Positions 24,432 through 34,260 of a stretch of 64,000 bases of DNA are shown here, piece by piece. This DNA comes from Bin87 sp034420475 (GTDB lineage Bacteria > Chloroflexota > Dehalococcoidia > Lucifugimonadales > UBA3495), in the NCBI GenBank assembly GCA_034420475.1, contig DAOULH010000034.1, positions 1 through 64,000 of the forward strand. Direction: 5' to 3'. The position numbers were made by a program, and so were the translations under genes. Under the pieces are notes generated by a model. The model did not search any database. It had not been told where the DNA came from and saw nothing but the letters and a program-made list of their open reading frames with translations. Each line of letters opens with the position of its first letter. Position 1 is the first letter of the stretch.

Positions 24432-25254
24432 GCGGGAGACGGAAGAATACTACGACGCTGAGGACGCCCTCTACCGTTCCTTCTGGGACGCGGAGGGCTC
24501 CCTCCACTGGGGAGTGTTCAACTCTCCGGAAGAACCGGGATCGGCCCACGAAGTCAGGGAAGGCTTTCTCAATGCCTGCTCCCGCCTGAATGGCATCATG
24601 CTGGAGAACTCCGGCATCGACGGTTCGGCTCGGGTCCTTGACCTGGGCTGCGGAAACGGGAACACGGCCACCTGGTTGTGCCGCGCCACCGACGCCCACG
24701 TTACGGGCATCGACCTGAGCGGGGTCCGCATCGCCAACGCCATCGCGTCGATGGCCGCGGCGCCGGAGCTGGCCCCGCGCATGGAGTTTCACAAGGCTTC
24801 GGCCACCGAACTCCCCTTCGCGGACGGCGCCTTCTCCCACGTCTGGAGCCAGGCCACTATCTACCACATCCCTGATAAGGAAAAGACGCTGCAGGAAGCG
24901 TACCGGGTGTTGGGGCCCGGCGGCGTGATGGTCTTTGACGACCTCACCAAACCCAGGCCCGACATCAGCGACGAAGCGCGCACTTTCGTGTACGACCGGC
25001 TGCTGTTCGACACCGACTTCAGCTTCTACTCGTACATGGACGCCCTGCGCGAAACCGGCTTCAAGGTGCTGGAGGCCCGCGACCTGTCCGCGCATCTGGC
25101 CCGCAGCTATTCCTGCCTGTCGCAGATGGCCGCCACCGGCGCAGACCCCGAACGGCAAGAACGTTTCGCCGCGCTCTCCGACGCCTACCTGAAGATGGTG
25201 AAGGCGGTGCGCAACGAAGAACTGGGCTGGGCCCAATACCTCTGCGTCAAGTAG
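24394..25254 (+). CDS. SAM-dependent methyltransferase, betaine-synthesis type (paralogue 1)
   Basis: A 286-residue class I methyltransferase. The start at 24394 (MPNPSPSPSRFSERETEEYYD) lies inside the end of panD, a coupled arrangement. Motif I is VLDLGCGNGNTATWL and the acidic end of beta-2 is GIDLSG; FADGAFSHVWSQATIYHI is motif II. The N-terminal pattern EYYDAEDALYRSFWD...HWGVF resembles sarcosine/dimethylglycine N-methyltransferases (YYnsxDAdxFYxxiWGgedIHiGxY). The C-terminal half (VYDRLLFDTDFSFYSYMDALRETGF) also fits that group. Next to panD, beta-alanine or its methylated forms are plausible substrates; this is inference. Confidence 0.8.
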   Translation: MPNPSPSPSRFSERETEEYYDAEDALYRSFWDAEGSLHWGVFNSPEEPGSAHEVREGFLNACSRLNGIMLENSGIDGSARVLDLGCGNGNTATWLCRATDAHVTGIDLSGVRIANAIASMAAAPELAPRMEFHKASATELPFADGAFSHVWSQATIYHIPDKEKTLQEAYRVLGPGGVMVFDDLTKPRPDISDEARTFVYDRLLFDTDFSFYSYMDALRETGFKVLEARDLSAHLARSYSCLSQMAATGADPERQERFAALSDAYLKMVKAVRNEELGWAQYLCVK

Positions 25255-25303
25255 ACGCGCCAAGATCTGAGCTACGAGATCTGAGCTACGAAAGGAGCAA
25301 TGT

Positions 25304-26155
25304 ATGGTAACGGGTCACCGGTTTTCGGAACAGGAGACCGAGGAATACTACGACGCCGAGGACGTCATCTACCGCTCCGTGTGGGACGCCGACGGCAGCG
25401 TACACTGGGGGGTCTTCGACAACGAACCCACCAGCGATGACAACATCCGCGAGGAATTCCGCAGCGCGGGCATCCGCCTCAACGAACTGATGGTGGAATA
25501 CGCGGGCATCGGCGCCAACTGTCGGGTTCTCGACGTCGGCTGCGGCAACGGTACCAATGTGGTCTGGGTGCATCGGAACACCGGCGCCCATGCGACCGGC
25601 ATCGACCTCAGCGGAGTCCGCATCGCCAACGCCGTGGCATCCCTGGAACAGATGCCGGAACTCGCCGGAAAAGTGGCATTTGAGAAGGCCTCTGCGACTG
25701 ACCTCCCCTTTGCGGAGGGAGCGTTCACCCACGTCTGGAGCCAGGCCACCGTTTACCACGTGCCCGACAAGGTCAAGGTGCTTGAGGAAGCCTTCCGCGT
25801 TCTCGAACCCGGCGGCCAGCTCATCTTCGATGACCTTATCAAGCCCCGTGCCAATATCAGCGAATCGGCGCGCAAGTTCGTTTACGACCGCCTGCTCTTC
25901 GACACCGACTTCAGCTTCTACTCGTACATGGATGCGTTGGTCAAGGTGGGTTTCCGCGTGATGCAGGCCCGCGACCTGTCGTCCCACCTCGCCCGCAGCT
26001 ACACCTACCTGTCCCGGTTGGCGTCCATTGCGGAAGGTCCGGAGGGATACCAGGACCGCTTCGACTACCTGACCGACGCCTACATGAAGACCGTGGAAGC
26101 CATCAACAACGACGAGCTGGGATGGGCGCAGTACCTGTGCATCAAGCCGGCCTAG
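25304..26155 (+). CDS. SAM-dependent methyltransferase, betaine-synthesis type (paralogue 2)
   Basis: A 283-residue paralogue of the preceding gene, alike over its full length. It shares ETEEYYDAEDVIYRSVWD, RVLDVGCGNGTN, TGIDLSGVRIANA, THVWSQATVYHVPDK, VYDRLLFDTDFSFYSYMDAL and the ending ELGWAQYLC. GGAGC lies before the ATG, 50 bases after the previous stop; GATCTGAGCTACGA is directly repeated in that spacer. Two sequential methylation steps by diverged duplicates, as in glycine betaine synthesis, would explain the pair. Confidence 0.8.
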   Translation: MVTGHRFSEQETEEYYDAEDVIYRSVWDADGSVHWGVFDNEPTSDDNIREEFRSAGIRLNELMVEYAGIGANCRVLDVGCGNGTNVVWVHRNTGAHATGIDLSGVRIANAVASLEQMPELAGKVAFEKASATDLPFAEGAFTHVWSQATVYHVPDKVKVLEEAFRVLEPGGQLIFDDLIKPRANISESARKFVYDRLLFDTDFSFYSYMDALVKVGFRVMQARDLSSHLARSYTYLSRLASIAEGPEGYQDRFDYLTDAYMKTVEAINNDELGWAQYLCIKPA

Positions 26156-26183
26156 TCGCATACCAACTGCGGAGCAGATACCC

Positions 26184-26828
26184 ATGCCTGAATCGGGAAG
26201 CATCAATCCGGACGAGAGAGTCCAATGGGTCTACTCGTCCACCACCAACGACGAGTTGGCCGAGCGTTACGACCAGTGGGCCCAAGAGTACGACGACGAT
26301 CTAGAAAACACTTTCGTCTGGCTCGCGCCCCTGCGCGGCGCCGAGACCCTCGCTGAGCACGTCGCCAAAAACGCCAAGATACTTGACGCCGGCGCCGGCA
26401 CCGGCCTGGTCGGCGTGGAGCTCCAGCGTCTGGGTTACGGGGACATCTGCGCCATGGACCTGTCGGAGGGAATGCTGGAGGAAGCCCGCTCCAAGGGCTG
26501 CTACAACGACTTCCGGCAGATGGCCCTGGGCGATCACCTGGATTTCGAAGCCAACGCCTACGACGCGGTCATCAGCATCGGCGTCTTCACCCCGGGCCAC
26601 GCGCCGCCCAATTCCTTCGTGGAACTTTGCCGTGTAACCAGGCCCGGCGGTCACATCGTCTTCAGCATGCGCCCGGATACCCACGTCGAGCTGGGCTTCA
26701 AGGATCAGCAGGACGCCCTGGTGGAAAGCGGCGCCTGGTCCCTGGTCGGCGTCACTGAGCCGTTCCAGCCCCTGCCCAAGGGGGAGCCGGAAGTGATGCA
26801 CCAGATCTGGGTCTACCAGGTGAACTGA
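26184..26828 (+). CDS. SAM-dependent methyltransferase (Williams-Beuren/UbiE-like type)
   Basis: A 214-residue class I methyltransferase from a different subfamily than the two before it. ELAERYDQWAQEYDDDL is the conserved N-terminal helix, ILDAGAGTGLVGVELQRLGY motif I, and CAMDLSEGMLEEARSKGCY the end of beta-2 and following helix; GFKDQQDALVESGAW closes the domain. It starts 28 bases after the previous stop and is followed by a terminator, so it is the last gene of the panD unit. The substrate is unknown. Confidence 0.8.
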   Translation: MPESGSINPDERVQWVYSSTTNDELAERYDQWAQEYDDDLENTFVWLAPLRGAETLAEHVAKNAKILDAGAGTGLVGVELQRLGYGDICAMDLSEGMLEEARSKGCYNDFRQMALGDHLDFEANAYDAVISIGVFTPGHAPPNSFVELCRVTRPGGHIVFSMRPDTHVELGFKDQQDALVESGAWSLVGVTEPFQPLPKGEPEVMHQIWVYQVN

Positions 26829-26859
26829 CCCAACACCATCGCAAGTCCGACATGATCGA

Positions 26860-26890
26860 GGGGCGGCCGTTCGGTCGCCCCATTACTTTG
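26860..26890 (+). terminator. terminator of the panD-methyltransferase unit
   Basis: GGGGCGGCC and GGTCGCCCC pair over nine positions (one G-T) around a GTTC loop, followed by ATTACTTTG. Confidence 0.65.
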
Positions 26891-26957
26891 TCGCCGTGTG
26901 TCCCGGATGCGCACGAACCGGTTCTCCTCACGCGTACTCAGTTTGCGGCGGAGAACC

Positions 26958-27067
26958 GTCAGAATCAGGATTTGCGGGATTTTATGATTTAGCAGGATTG
27001 GGGGATCTCCATCACAAAACGGTTCCAATCCTGATAATCCGCAAATCTTAAAATCCTGATTCTGACA
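26958..27067. repeat. 110-base imperfect palindrome (MITE-like)
   Basis: The left arm GTCAGAATCAGGATTTGCGGGATT... is mirrored by ...AATCCGCAAATCTTAAAATCCTGATTCTGACA. Inner words AGCAGGATTGG and CCAATCCTGAT also pair. The whole could fold as one long hairpin. AGGATT-type palindromes like this are dispersed in many bacterial genomes. It lies just upstream of the TPP riboswitch and holds no gene. Confidence 0.65.
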
Positions 27068-27159
27068 ATTTACGAAACTGGGTTCGCATGAGGCGGAACC
27101 CCGGCTTGACCGCCTGTTCACACCGTGATATTCTCGCGCTACAAAATCGAATAGGTTTC

Positions 27160-27256
27160 TGGCGGGAGCTTGGTTATGCCAGGCTGAGAGGGCGGCCGAA
27201 AAAAGCCGCCGACCGTAGCACCTGATCCGGGTAATGCCGGCGTAGGAAGTTGGAAT
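27160..27256 (+). promoter_or_regulatory. TPP riboswitch (THI element)
   Basis: The conserved THI-box words are present in order: GGGAGCTTGG, ATGCCAGGCTGAGAGGG, a GC-rich variable stem (GCGGCCGAAAAAAGCCGC), GACCGTAGCACCTGATCCGGGTAATGCCGGCGTAGGAAGTTGG. It binds thiamine pyrophosphate and is expected to switch off the downstream transporter and thiC when TPP is high. Confidence 0.95.
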
Positions 27257-27269
27257 CATCTTTTACGTG

Positions 27270-27305
27270 CCGCCAGAGTTTTAGAGCCTGGCGGTTTCTC
27301 GTTTT
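27270..27305 (+). terminator. riboswitch expression-platform terminator
   Basis: CCGCCAG and CTGGCGG form a perfect 7-bp stem around an 11-base loop, followed by TTTCTCGTTTT. It lies 14 bases after the aptamer, the layout of transcriptional attenuation. Confidence 0.75.
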
Positions 27306-27353
27306 GCGGCAACCGCCTCCGTTCACCTATTCGAAGCAACCGGGAGGTTGGTT

Positions 27354-28853
27354 ATGCTGGATACCACCGTAGGGATCATTACCCTGGTAATCGCATGCGC
27401 CGTGTTCCTCGTCCTGGGCCTGACTTATGCCTGGCGTCGCCGTCGCCAGAGCGTGGAGGACTACACCACCTCCCGGAACCATGCCCCGTTCAACGTCGGT
27501 GTCGCCACCCTGGTCGCCTCAATGTTCGGGACCTGGGTGCTCCTCAGCCCCGGCGAGACCGGCGCTAACTTCGGCATCATCTCCCTGGTCGGCTACGCCC
27601 TGGGAATGGCGGGAATACCGGTGATGTTCATGTTCGTCGGCCCGCGCATCCGTGCGCTGATGCCCAACGGACACTCGGTCACCGAGTATGTGCGCCACCG
27701 CTTCGGGATGGTCCCGTTCGTCTCCATTTTCGTGGTCATCATCTTCGTCATCGGCATCTTCATCACCGCGGAGATGACCGCCATCACCGCCGCGGTGAGC
27801 ATCCTCACCGGTTCGCCGGCGTGGGCCACGGCGGTCGCCGTCGGGATCGTAGTCATCGCCTACACCGCCTACGGTGGCCTCCGCGTCTCCATCTACACCG
27901 ACCGCATCCAGTTCTGGATCCTGATCCCCGTCCTCCTGCTGCTGGTTATCGTTGCCGCCGTTCTGGTGGGCGGCTCCGGCGCCTGGGGCGAGGCCAAACA
28001 GGCCGGCCTGCTATCGGTCACCACCTCGGGCAGCTACTTCTTCGCCATCGTGCTGATCATCGGCATCGTGGCGTCCAACGCCTTCCACCCCGGAATGTGG
28101 CAGCGCGTGTACACCGTGGAGAGCCAGGCGGCGCTGAACCGCAGCCTCTGGGGCGCGGCGGCCATCGCCATACCGTTGACCTTCCTGATGGGCATGGCCG
28201 GCATCGCCGCCGTCGGCAACGGTTCCGTCGGCCCCTTCCAGTACCCCGAGGTCGCCGCCGCCCTGTTCACCCTGGCCGCTGACGTGTTCCCCCTGTGGAT
28301 GCACTTCCTGATCCTCATCTGCGCCCTCATGCTCGCCATGAGCACCCTGGACACCCTGATGAACGGCCTGGCCAGTGGCATGGCCGCCGACCTCGCCGGG
28401 ATTGGCCTGGAACGGAGGATGCTGATGGGTTTGGCCCGAGCCGTCACCGTGATCGTGGCCATCCCGGCGATCATCGTGGCTTCCCAGGGCCACAGCGTGC
28501 TCTACGTCTTTCTCATCGCCGACCTGCTGGGCGCCGCCATCGCTGTGCCCATGCTGGTGGGCTTGTATTCCAGCCGTATGCCCGGCTGGGGAGTAATCCT
28601 CGCCGGAGCCGTTGGCATCGTCATCGGCGCCCTCTACTACCCCAAACCGGACCTGCTCTCCCCGTGGGCGCTCACCGCGCCCGCCGGAGGCCAGATGTTC
28701 TGGGCTTTCGCATCTGCGCTGGTGATCTCATCCGTCATTTCGGCGGTGGTGGTCCTGGGTCAGCGCATCGTGGCGCCCGACAGCCAGTACGACTTCGCCA
28801 TCCTCAACTCCGACGTCAGCCTGATTGACGAACCCGCCGCAGCGGACGACTGA
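27354..28853 (+). CDS. thiV: sodium:solute symporter under TPP riboswitch control (ThiV-like)
   Basis: A 499-residue SSS-family membrane protein with about 13 hydrophobic segments. The ATG at 27354 is used, with GGGAGG a few bases upstream. Features are WRRRRQSVEDYTTSRNH after TM1, FGTWVLLSPGETGANFG, and AYTAYGGLRVSIYTDRIQFW, the classical SSS region around TM5-TM6. SSS proteins beneath THI boxes have been called ThiV and are predicted to import thiamine or its pyrimidine precursor. Control by the riboswitch and the thiC gene downstream support that; the exact substrate is inferred. Confidence 0.82.
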   Translation: MLDTTVGIITLVIACAVFLVLGLTYAWRRRRQSVEDYTTSRNHAPFNVGVATLVASMFGTWVLLSPGETGANFGIISLVGYALGMAGIPVMFMFVGPRIRALMPNGHSVTEYVRHRFGMVPFVSIFVVIIFVIGIFITAEMTAITAAVSILTGSPAWATAVAVGIVVIAYTAYGGLRVSIYTDRIQFWILIPVLLLLVIVAAVLVGGSGAWGEAKQAGLLSVTTSGSYFFAIVLIIGIVASNAFHPGMWQRVYTVESQAALNRSLWGAAAIAIPLTFLMGMAGIAAVGNGSVGPFQYPEVAAALFTLAADVFPLWMHFLILICALMLAMSTLDTLMNGLASGMAADLAGIGLERRMLMGLARAVTVIVAIPAIIVASQGHSVLYVFLIADLLGAAIAVPMLVGLYSSRMPGWGVILAGAVGIVIGALYYPKPDLLSPWALTAPAGGQMFWAFASALVISSVISAVVVLGQRIVAPDSQYDFAILNSDVSLIDEPAAADD

Positions 28854-28870
28854 TACTGGCCGCAATATCC

Positions 28871-28897
28871 GTGGGGCGAAAACGAAATCGCCCCCAC
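28871..28897 (+). terminator. hairpin between transporter and thiC
   Basis: GTGGGGCGA pairs with TCGCCCCCAC (one bulged C) around AAACGAAA. There is no long T run (TGCGTTTC), so it may attenuate or process the transcript rather than end it. Confidence 0.45.
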
Positions 28898-28937
28898 TGC
28901 GTTTCAACCCCCATCAACCGACAGGAGGAACCACAGC

Positions 28938-30818
<1,881 letters not shown>

Positions 30819-30840
30819 GCGGCGACAGCCGTAGATCAGC

Positions 30841-30872
30841 AGGGGCGAATCCGTAGCCGCGGGTTCGCCCCT
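30841..30872 (+). terminator. terminator after thiC
   Basis: AGGGGCGAA and TTCGCCCCT form a perfect 9-bp stem with a 14-base loop, followed by ATTCATAC. The stem core is shared with the hairpins at 31772 and 32899. Confidence 0.6.
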
Positions 30873-30882
30873 ATTCATACAC

Positions 30883-30888
30883 TATAAT
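30883..30888 (+). promoter_or_regulatory. candidate -10 box of the PIN toxin-antitoxin unit
   Basis: TATAAT lies 33 bases before the antitoxin ATG. A -35 is not evident at normal spacing. Confidence 0.35.
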
Positions 30889-30920
30889 GGAGGCACATTC
30901 GCTCGCAAGGAGGCACGCAA

Positions 30921-31361
30921 ATGGCTGGGTCAGCCAAAGCCGATACATCCGCCCCATCCGGCGACACCCCGATGCTGGCCCGCTTGACCGATGGGAGGAA
31001 CATCGCCATTTTCAACTGGGCCAAGACCAGCTTGCCGGATGCGGAGTGGTTTGAGGTGGACTGCGACGATGAGGGCCGCATCGTGTTGACGCCGGCCAAA
31101 GACGTTCCGGCAGAGGCTTATGCCTGGGCGCAGCAGCGGGACGTGATAGCCGCCGCGCAGAAACCCCGCCCCTACGCCCACCTGACCACCGACGAATTGC
31201 GGGACGTGGAGATGACGCAGGAAGAGCGGCTTGCGGAGTTGGTCGCCCGTGGAGTCATTAGCCCCAACAAAAAAGTTCCCGGCCAGCTCTCAGTCAAGCC
31301 TGTAGCTCGCGTGCCCGGCGCGTTGGAACGCTTTTTGAAAGAACGCCGGGGGGAGGCCTAG
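30921..31361 (+). CDS. putative antitoxin paired with a PIN toxin
   Basis: A 146-residue protein. The segment DAEWFEVDCDDEGRIVLTPAKD resembles an AbrB-like swapped hairpin, which would bind the operator. The C-terminal half (ERLAELVARGVISPNKKVPGQLSVKP and LERFLKERRGEA) resembles the toxin-wrapping tail of Phd/VapB antitoxins. AAGGAGG precedes the ATG. The PIN-domain gene begins on the base after the stop, the arrangement of a vapBC module. Confidence 0.65.
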   Translation: MAGSAKADTSAPSGDTPMLARLTDGRNIAIFNWAKTSLPDAEWFEVDCDDEGRIVLTPAKDVPAEAYAWAQQRDVIAAAQKPRPYAHLTTDELRDVEMTQEERLAELVARGVISPNKKVPGQLSVKPVARVPGALERFLKERRGEA

Positions 31362-31763
31362 ATGCTGGACATGCCGCATCCGCCAATCGCCTACGTGGAC
31401 GGGTCGGCGTTGCTGTCTATCATTTTTGAGGAGAACGCCGGCGCGGCCACCAGCCGGCGGCTGGCGCAATTCACATCCCTGATTTCCTCAATCCTGCTAG
31501 AGGTGGAAGTTCGCGCCGCCATGTTCCGAGCGGGTCAGGATTACGATCCGCGTTGGCTGTCAGACATCAGGTGGATGTATCCGACCCGCCCGCTGGGCCC
31601 CGAAATCGCCGCCGCCTTGCAGGTTCGTTACTTACGAAGCGGCGACCTGTTGCACGTCGCTACTGCGCTGTATGCTGTCAGAACATACGGTATAGAACTG
31701 GCTTTTGTCACCTTGGACAACGACCAGCAAGAGGTGGCCGCCGGCTTGGGATTCGCCACTTGA
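31362..31763 (+). CDS. PIN-domain toxin (VapC-like ribonuclease)
   Basis: A 133-residue PIN domain. The first acidic residue is in AYVDGSALLSIIFEE, followed by SSILLEVEVRAAMF (conserved Glu) and RSGDLLHVATAL plus AFVTLDNDQQEVA (last two Asp sites), giving the four-acid metal site. VapC toxins cut tRNA or rRNA. It directly abuts the putative antitoxin gene and ends before a bidirectional hairpin. Confidence 0.8.
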   Translation: MLDMPHPPIAYVDGSALLSIIFEENAGAATSRRLAQFTSLISSILLEVEVRAAMFRAGQDYDPRWLSDIRWMYPTRPLGPEIAAALQVRYLRSGDLLHVATALYAVRTYGIELAFVTLDNDQQEVAAGLGFAT

Positions 31764-31771
31764 ACACTTCA

Positions 31772-31797
31772 TAGGGGCGAAGATTTCTTCGCCCCTA
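31772..31797. terminator. bidirectional terminator between convergent genes
   Basis: TAGGGGCGAAG and CTTCGCCCCTA form a perfect 11-bp stem with an ATTT loop, between the PIN gene and the convergent dioxygenase gene. Confidence 0.7.
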
Positions 31798-31823
31798 AAC
31801 TTTGACCTTATAGCGTTTGGGCT

Positions 31824-32870
31824 CTATCTGAACACCGCCAGGCACTTGGTGGAGTTGAAGATGTAGGTCTCGTACCAGTCCACGATCTCCGCCTGGTAGC
31901 CCAGTTCGTCCACCGCCCCCACCAGGCAGGCCCAGTTGAGCAGTTCCTGCTGGCCGGCGTCCTCAATCTGCGCGGTGGAGATTCCCGCCCACGCCTGGTA
32001 GTCACCTGCCTTCATTTCCTCGAACCGCGCCCGGTCCGATTCGATATCCGGATACAGCCACCAGTTCTTTTCCGTCAGGAAAGCGTGGGACCATGACGAA
32101 GAGGCGATCAGGGCGACGCGCCACGGCGAGTCCTTGAGAGCCTGGGCCGCCGCCGCGCCAATCTGCATGCACCGCTTGGGCGATGGACCGGGCGGGTCCG
32201 GATCCGGCGAACGTTCCTCGCTGCCGCCCTGGTTGCGAATCACCCGGCTGCCGTAGCAGTTCACCAGCATCGGCACCACCGGATAGTCGAACCCCTTCCG
32301 GTCGTAATCAAGGTACAGGATCGTGTTCAGGATGGCGTGGCCCAGCCCCGGCTCGTGCAGCGGCTGGTAGGCATAGGACATGTCAACGCCCCGGTCGATC
32401 ATGCCGGACACCAGCGCTCGCGCGCCTTCCTTGTGACCCTTGTAGTTGAACACCGTGTCCGCGCCTTCATCCCAAACATTCCGGCGCGCTGACCCATTGC
32501 CGTTGTCGAAGGGCTGGCAGTTGAATTCGTCGTAGGCCAGCACACAGAACGGCGGAATGATGTCCTCTTTGAAATTCTCGTACTGGTCGTCGCCCCAGAT
32601 CACCACGAAGTCGGGGTTGAAGGCGTCCAGTTCCTTGCGCAGTTCGCGGAAGCCGGCCACCATACGCTCCCGCAGCCGCACCGCCGACGCGTAGCCCTCA
32701 TCCTCACCGAATTCCACCCGCATGGGCTCCGGCCAGTTCAGCGGGTTCTTCATCTCGGCGGGGATCCGGTCGTTGGTACGCAGGGTCCGCTTCAACGACG
32801 ATTCTCCGTCCTCGTCGGGCCGGATGAACGACGGCGAATGCGTCAGTCCCAGCCCCAGTATTTCCGCCAT
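31824..32870 (-). CDS. LigB-type extradiol dioxygenase-like protein, copy 1
   Basis: A 348-residue protein of the LigB/class III extradiol ring-cleavage fold. The usual early metal-His region is GLGLTHSPSF (about residues 6-15). DFVVIWGDDQYENFKED, VDMSYAYQPLHEPGLGHAI (conserved His) and IASSSWSHAF (C-terminal His) follow. Family members use Fe(II) to open catechols or related diols. The protein is longer than protocatechuate 4,5-dioxygenase beta chains, and no alpha subunit is adjacent. It is a tandem paralogue of the next gene. Confidence 0.8.
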   Translation of the reverse strand: MAEILGLGLTHSPSFIRPDEDGESSLKRTLRTNDRIPAEMKNPLNWPEPMRVEFGEDEGYASAVRLRERMVAGFRELRKELDAFNPDFVVIWGDDQYENFKEDIIPPFCVLAYDEFNCQPFDNGNGSARRNVWDEGADTVFNYKGHKEGARALVSGMIDRGVDMSYAYQPLHEPGLGHAILNTILYLDYDRKGFDYPVVPMLVNCYGSRVIRNQGGSEERSPDPDPPGPSPKRCMQIGAAAAQALKDSPWRVALIASSSWSHAFLTEKNWWLYPDIESDRARFEEMKAGDYQAWAGISTAQIEDAGQQELLNWACLVGAVDELGYQAEIVDWYETYIFNSTKCLAVFR

Positions 32871-32898
32871 GATTGCCCTCCTTCCTCGATGTATTACC

Positions 32899-32926
32899 GC
32901 GGGGGCGAATAATCATTCGCCCCCGC
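32899..32926 (-). terminator. perfect 12-bp hairpin between the two dioxygenase genes
   Basis: GCGGGGGCGAAT and ATTCGCCCCCGC with an AATC loop. It lies just after the stop of copy 2 and just before the start of copy 1, so it may uncouple expression of the two. Confidence 0.6.
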
Positions 32927-32947
32927 CTGTGCACGTTATCCGACGGC

Positions 32948-33982
32948 CTACTTGAAAATCGCCAGGCACTTGTTGGAGTTGAACACGTAGGACTCGACGT
33001 AGTCGAGGATTTCAGGCTTGTAGTCCAGCGTGTCCATCGCGCCGGCCAGGCACATCCAGTTCAGCATCTCCTGCTGGCCGGCGTCCTCCACCTGCTCCGT
33101 CGAGAGCCGGGACCAGGCCTGGTAATCACCGGCCTTGAGTTCCTCGAACCGGGCCCGGTCCGACTCCGTGTCAGGCCATAGCCAGTGGTTCTTCTCCACC
33201 AGGAAGGCGTGGGACCAGGACGACGAGGCGATCAGCGCCACGCGGTAGGGCGAGTCCTTCAGGGCCTCTGCCGTGGCCGCGCCGACCTGCAAGCACCGCT
33301 TGGGCGTCGGCCCGGGCGGGTCGGGATCCGGCAGGTATTCGACGGCGCCGCCCCGGTTGCGGATCACCCGGCTGCCGTAGCAGTTGACCAGCATCGGCAC
33401 CACTGGATAATCGAACCCCTTGCGGTCGTAGTCCAAGTACAGCAGCGTGTTCAGGATGGCGTGGCCCAAGCCGGGCTCGTGCAGCGGCTGGTAGGCGTAG
33501 GCCATGTCCACGCCCCGGTCGATCATGCCGGACACCAGCGCCCGCGCGGCCTCTTTGTTCCCCTGGTACTTGAAGACCTTGTCCTTGGGTTCGCCCCAGA
33601 AGTTCCGCTGCCGGTGAGCGAAAGGCTGGCACTCGAAATCGTCGTAGGCCAGCACGCAGAAGGGCGGGATGATGTCCTCGCGGAAGTTCTCGTACTGGTC
33701 GTCGCCCCAGATCACCACGAAGTCGGGATTGAAGGCATCCAGCTCCTCGCGGATGCGACGGAAGCCGGCCACCAGCCGGGCTCGATGCTCCAGCGACGAC
33801 GTGTAGCCCTCGTCCTCGCCGTACTCGATGCGCATGGGCTCCGGCCAACTGGTGGGGTTTTTCAGTTCGTCCGGGATGTTCTTGTTGCCCTTGAGCGTGC
33901 GCGTCAGCGGATACGCCCGATCTTCGTCGGGCGCCATCAAACCCGGGTAATGGGTCATGCCGAGGCCAAGTATTTCTGCCAT
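32948..33982 (-). CDS. LigB-type extradiol dioxygenase-like protein, copy 2
   Basis: A 344-residue paralogue of copy 1, with very similar sequence throughout (GLGMTHYPGLMAPDED, DFVVIWGDDQYENFRED, VDMAYAYQPLHEPGLGHAI, IASSSWSHAF, ending FNSNKCLAIFK). The start at 33982 matches the MAEILGLG opening of copy 1; the frame could begin five codons earlier. Divergence is concentrated in the segment near residues 130-150 and the stretch after YGSRVIRN, which suggests different substrates for the two copies. Confidence 0.8.
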   Translation of the reverse strand: MAEILGLGMTHYPGLMAPDEDRAYPLTRTLKGNKNIPDELKNPTSWPEPMRIEYGEDEGYTSSLEHRARLVAGFRRIREELDAFNPDFVVIWGDDQYENFREDIIPPFCVLAYDDFECQPFAHRQRNFWGEPKDKVFKYQGNKEAARALVSGMIDRGVDMAYAYQPLHEPGLGHAILNTLLYLDYDRKGFDYPVVPMLVNCYGSRVIRNRGGAVEYLPDPDPPGPTPKRCLQVGAATAEALKDSPYRVALIASSSWSHAFLVEKNHWLWPDTESDRARFEELKAGDYQAWSRLSTEQVEDAGQQEMLNWMCLAGAMDTLDYKPEILDYVESYVFNSNKCLAIFK

Positions 33983-34260
33983 ATCGTCACCTTCCATGCT
34001 TCATTGCGGTGTTGACGGTATTGATGGCGACATTTTCTGTATCCCGCCGGGATGTGTCAACCGAAAACGCTCGCGACGGCAATCCCATCGCCCGGTATTC
34101 GAAAACCTTCCCACCGGCCGTAACGCGCTGGCGATCTCACCCGGCACCGGCCGTGTCGCCCTTCGTCAGACCACTGCATCATCCGAAATTTGCCGAATGG
34201 TACAATCGAGCATCGTCAACCAGCCGCCACGATTCAATCAACCATCAGAGAGGTAACCCC

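Noticed and set aside
34009..34260. 84-residue N-terminal extension of the thioredoxin reductase-like gene
   Set aside because: The stretch contains promoter-like DNA and no homology; the GTG at 34261 with AGAGG places the FAD motif at the normal distance.
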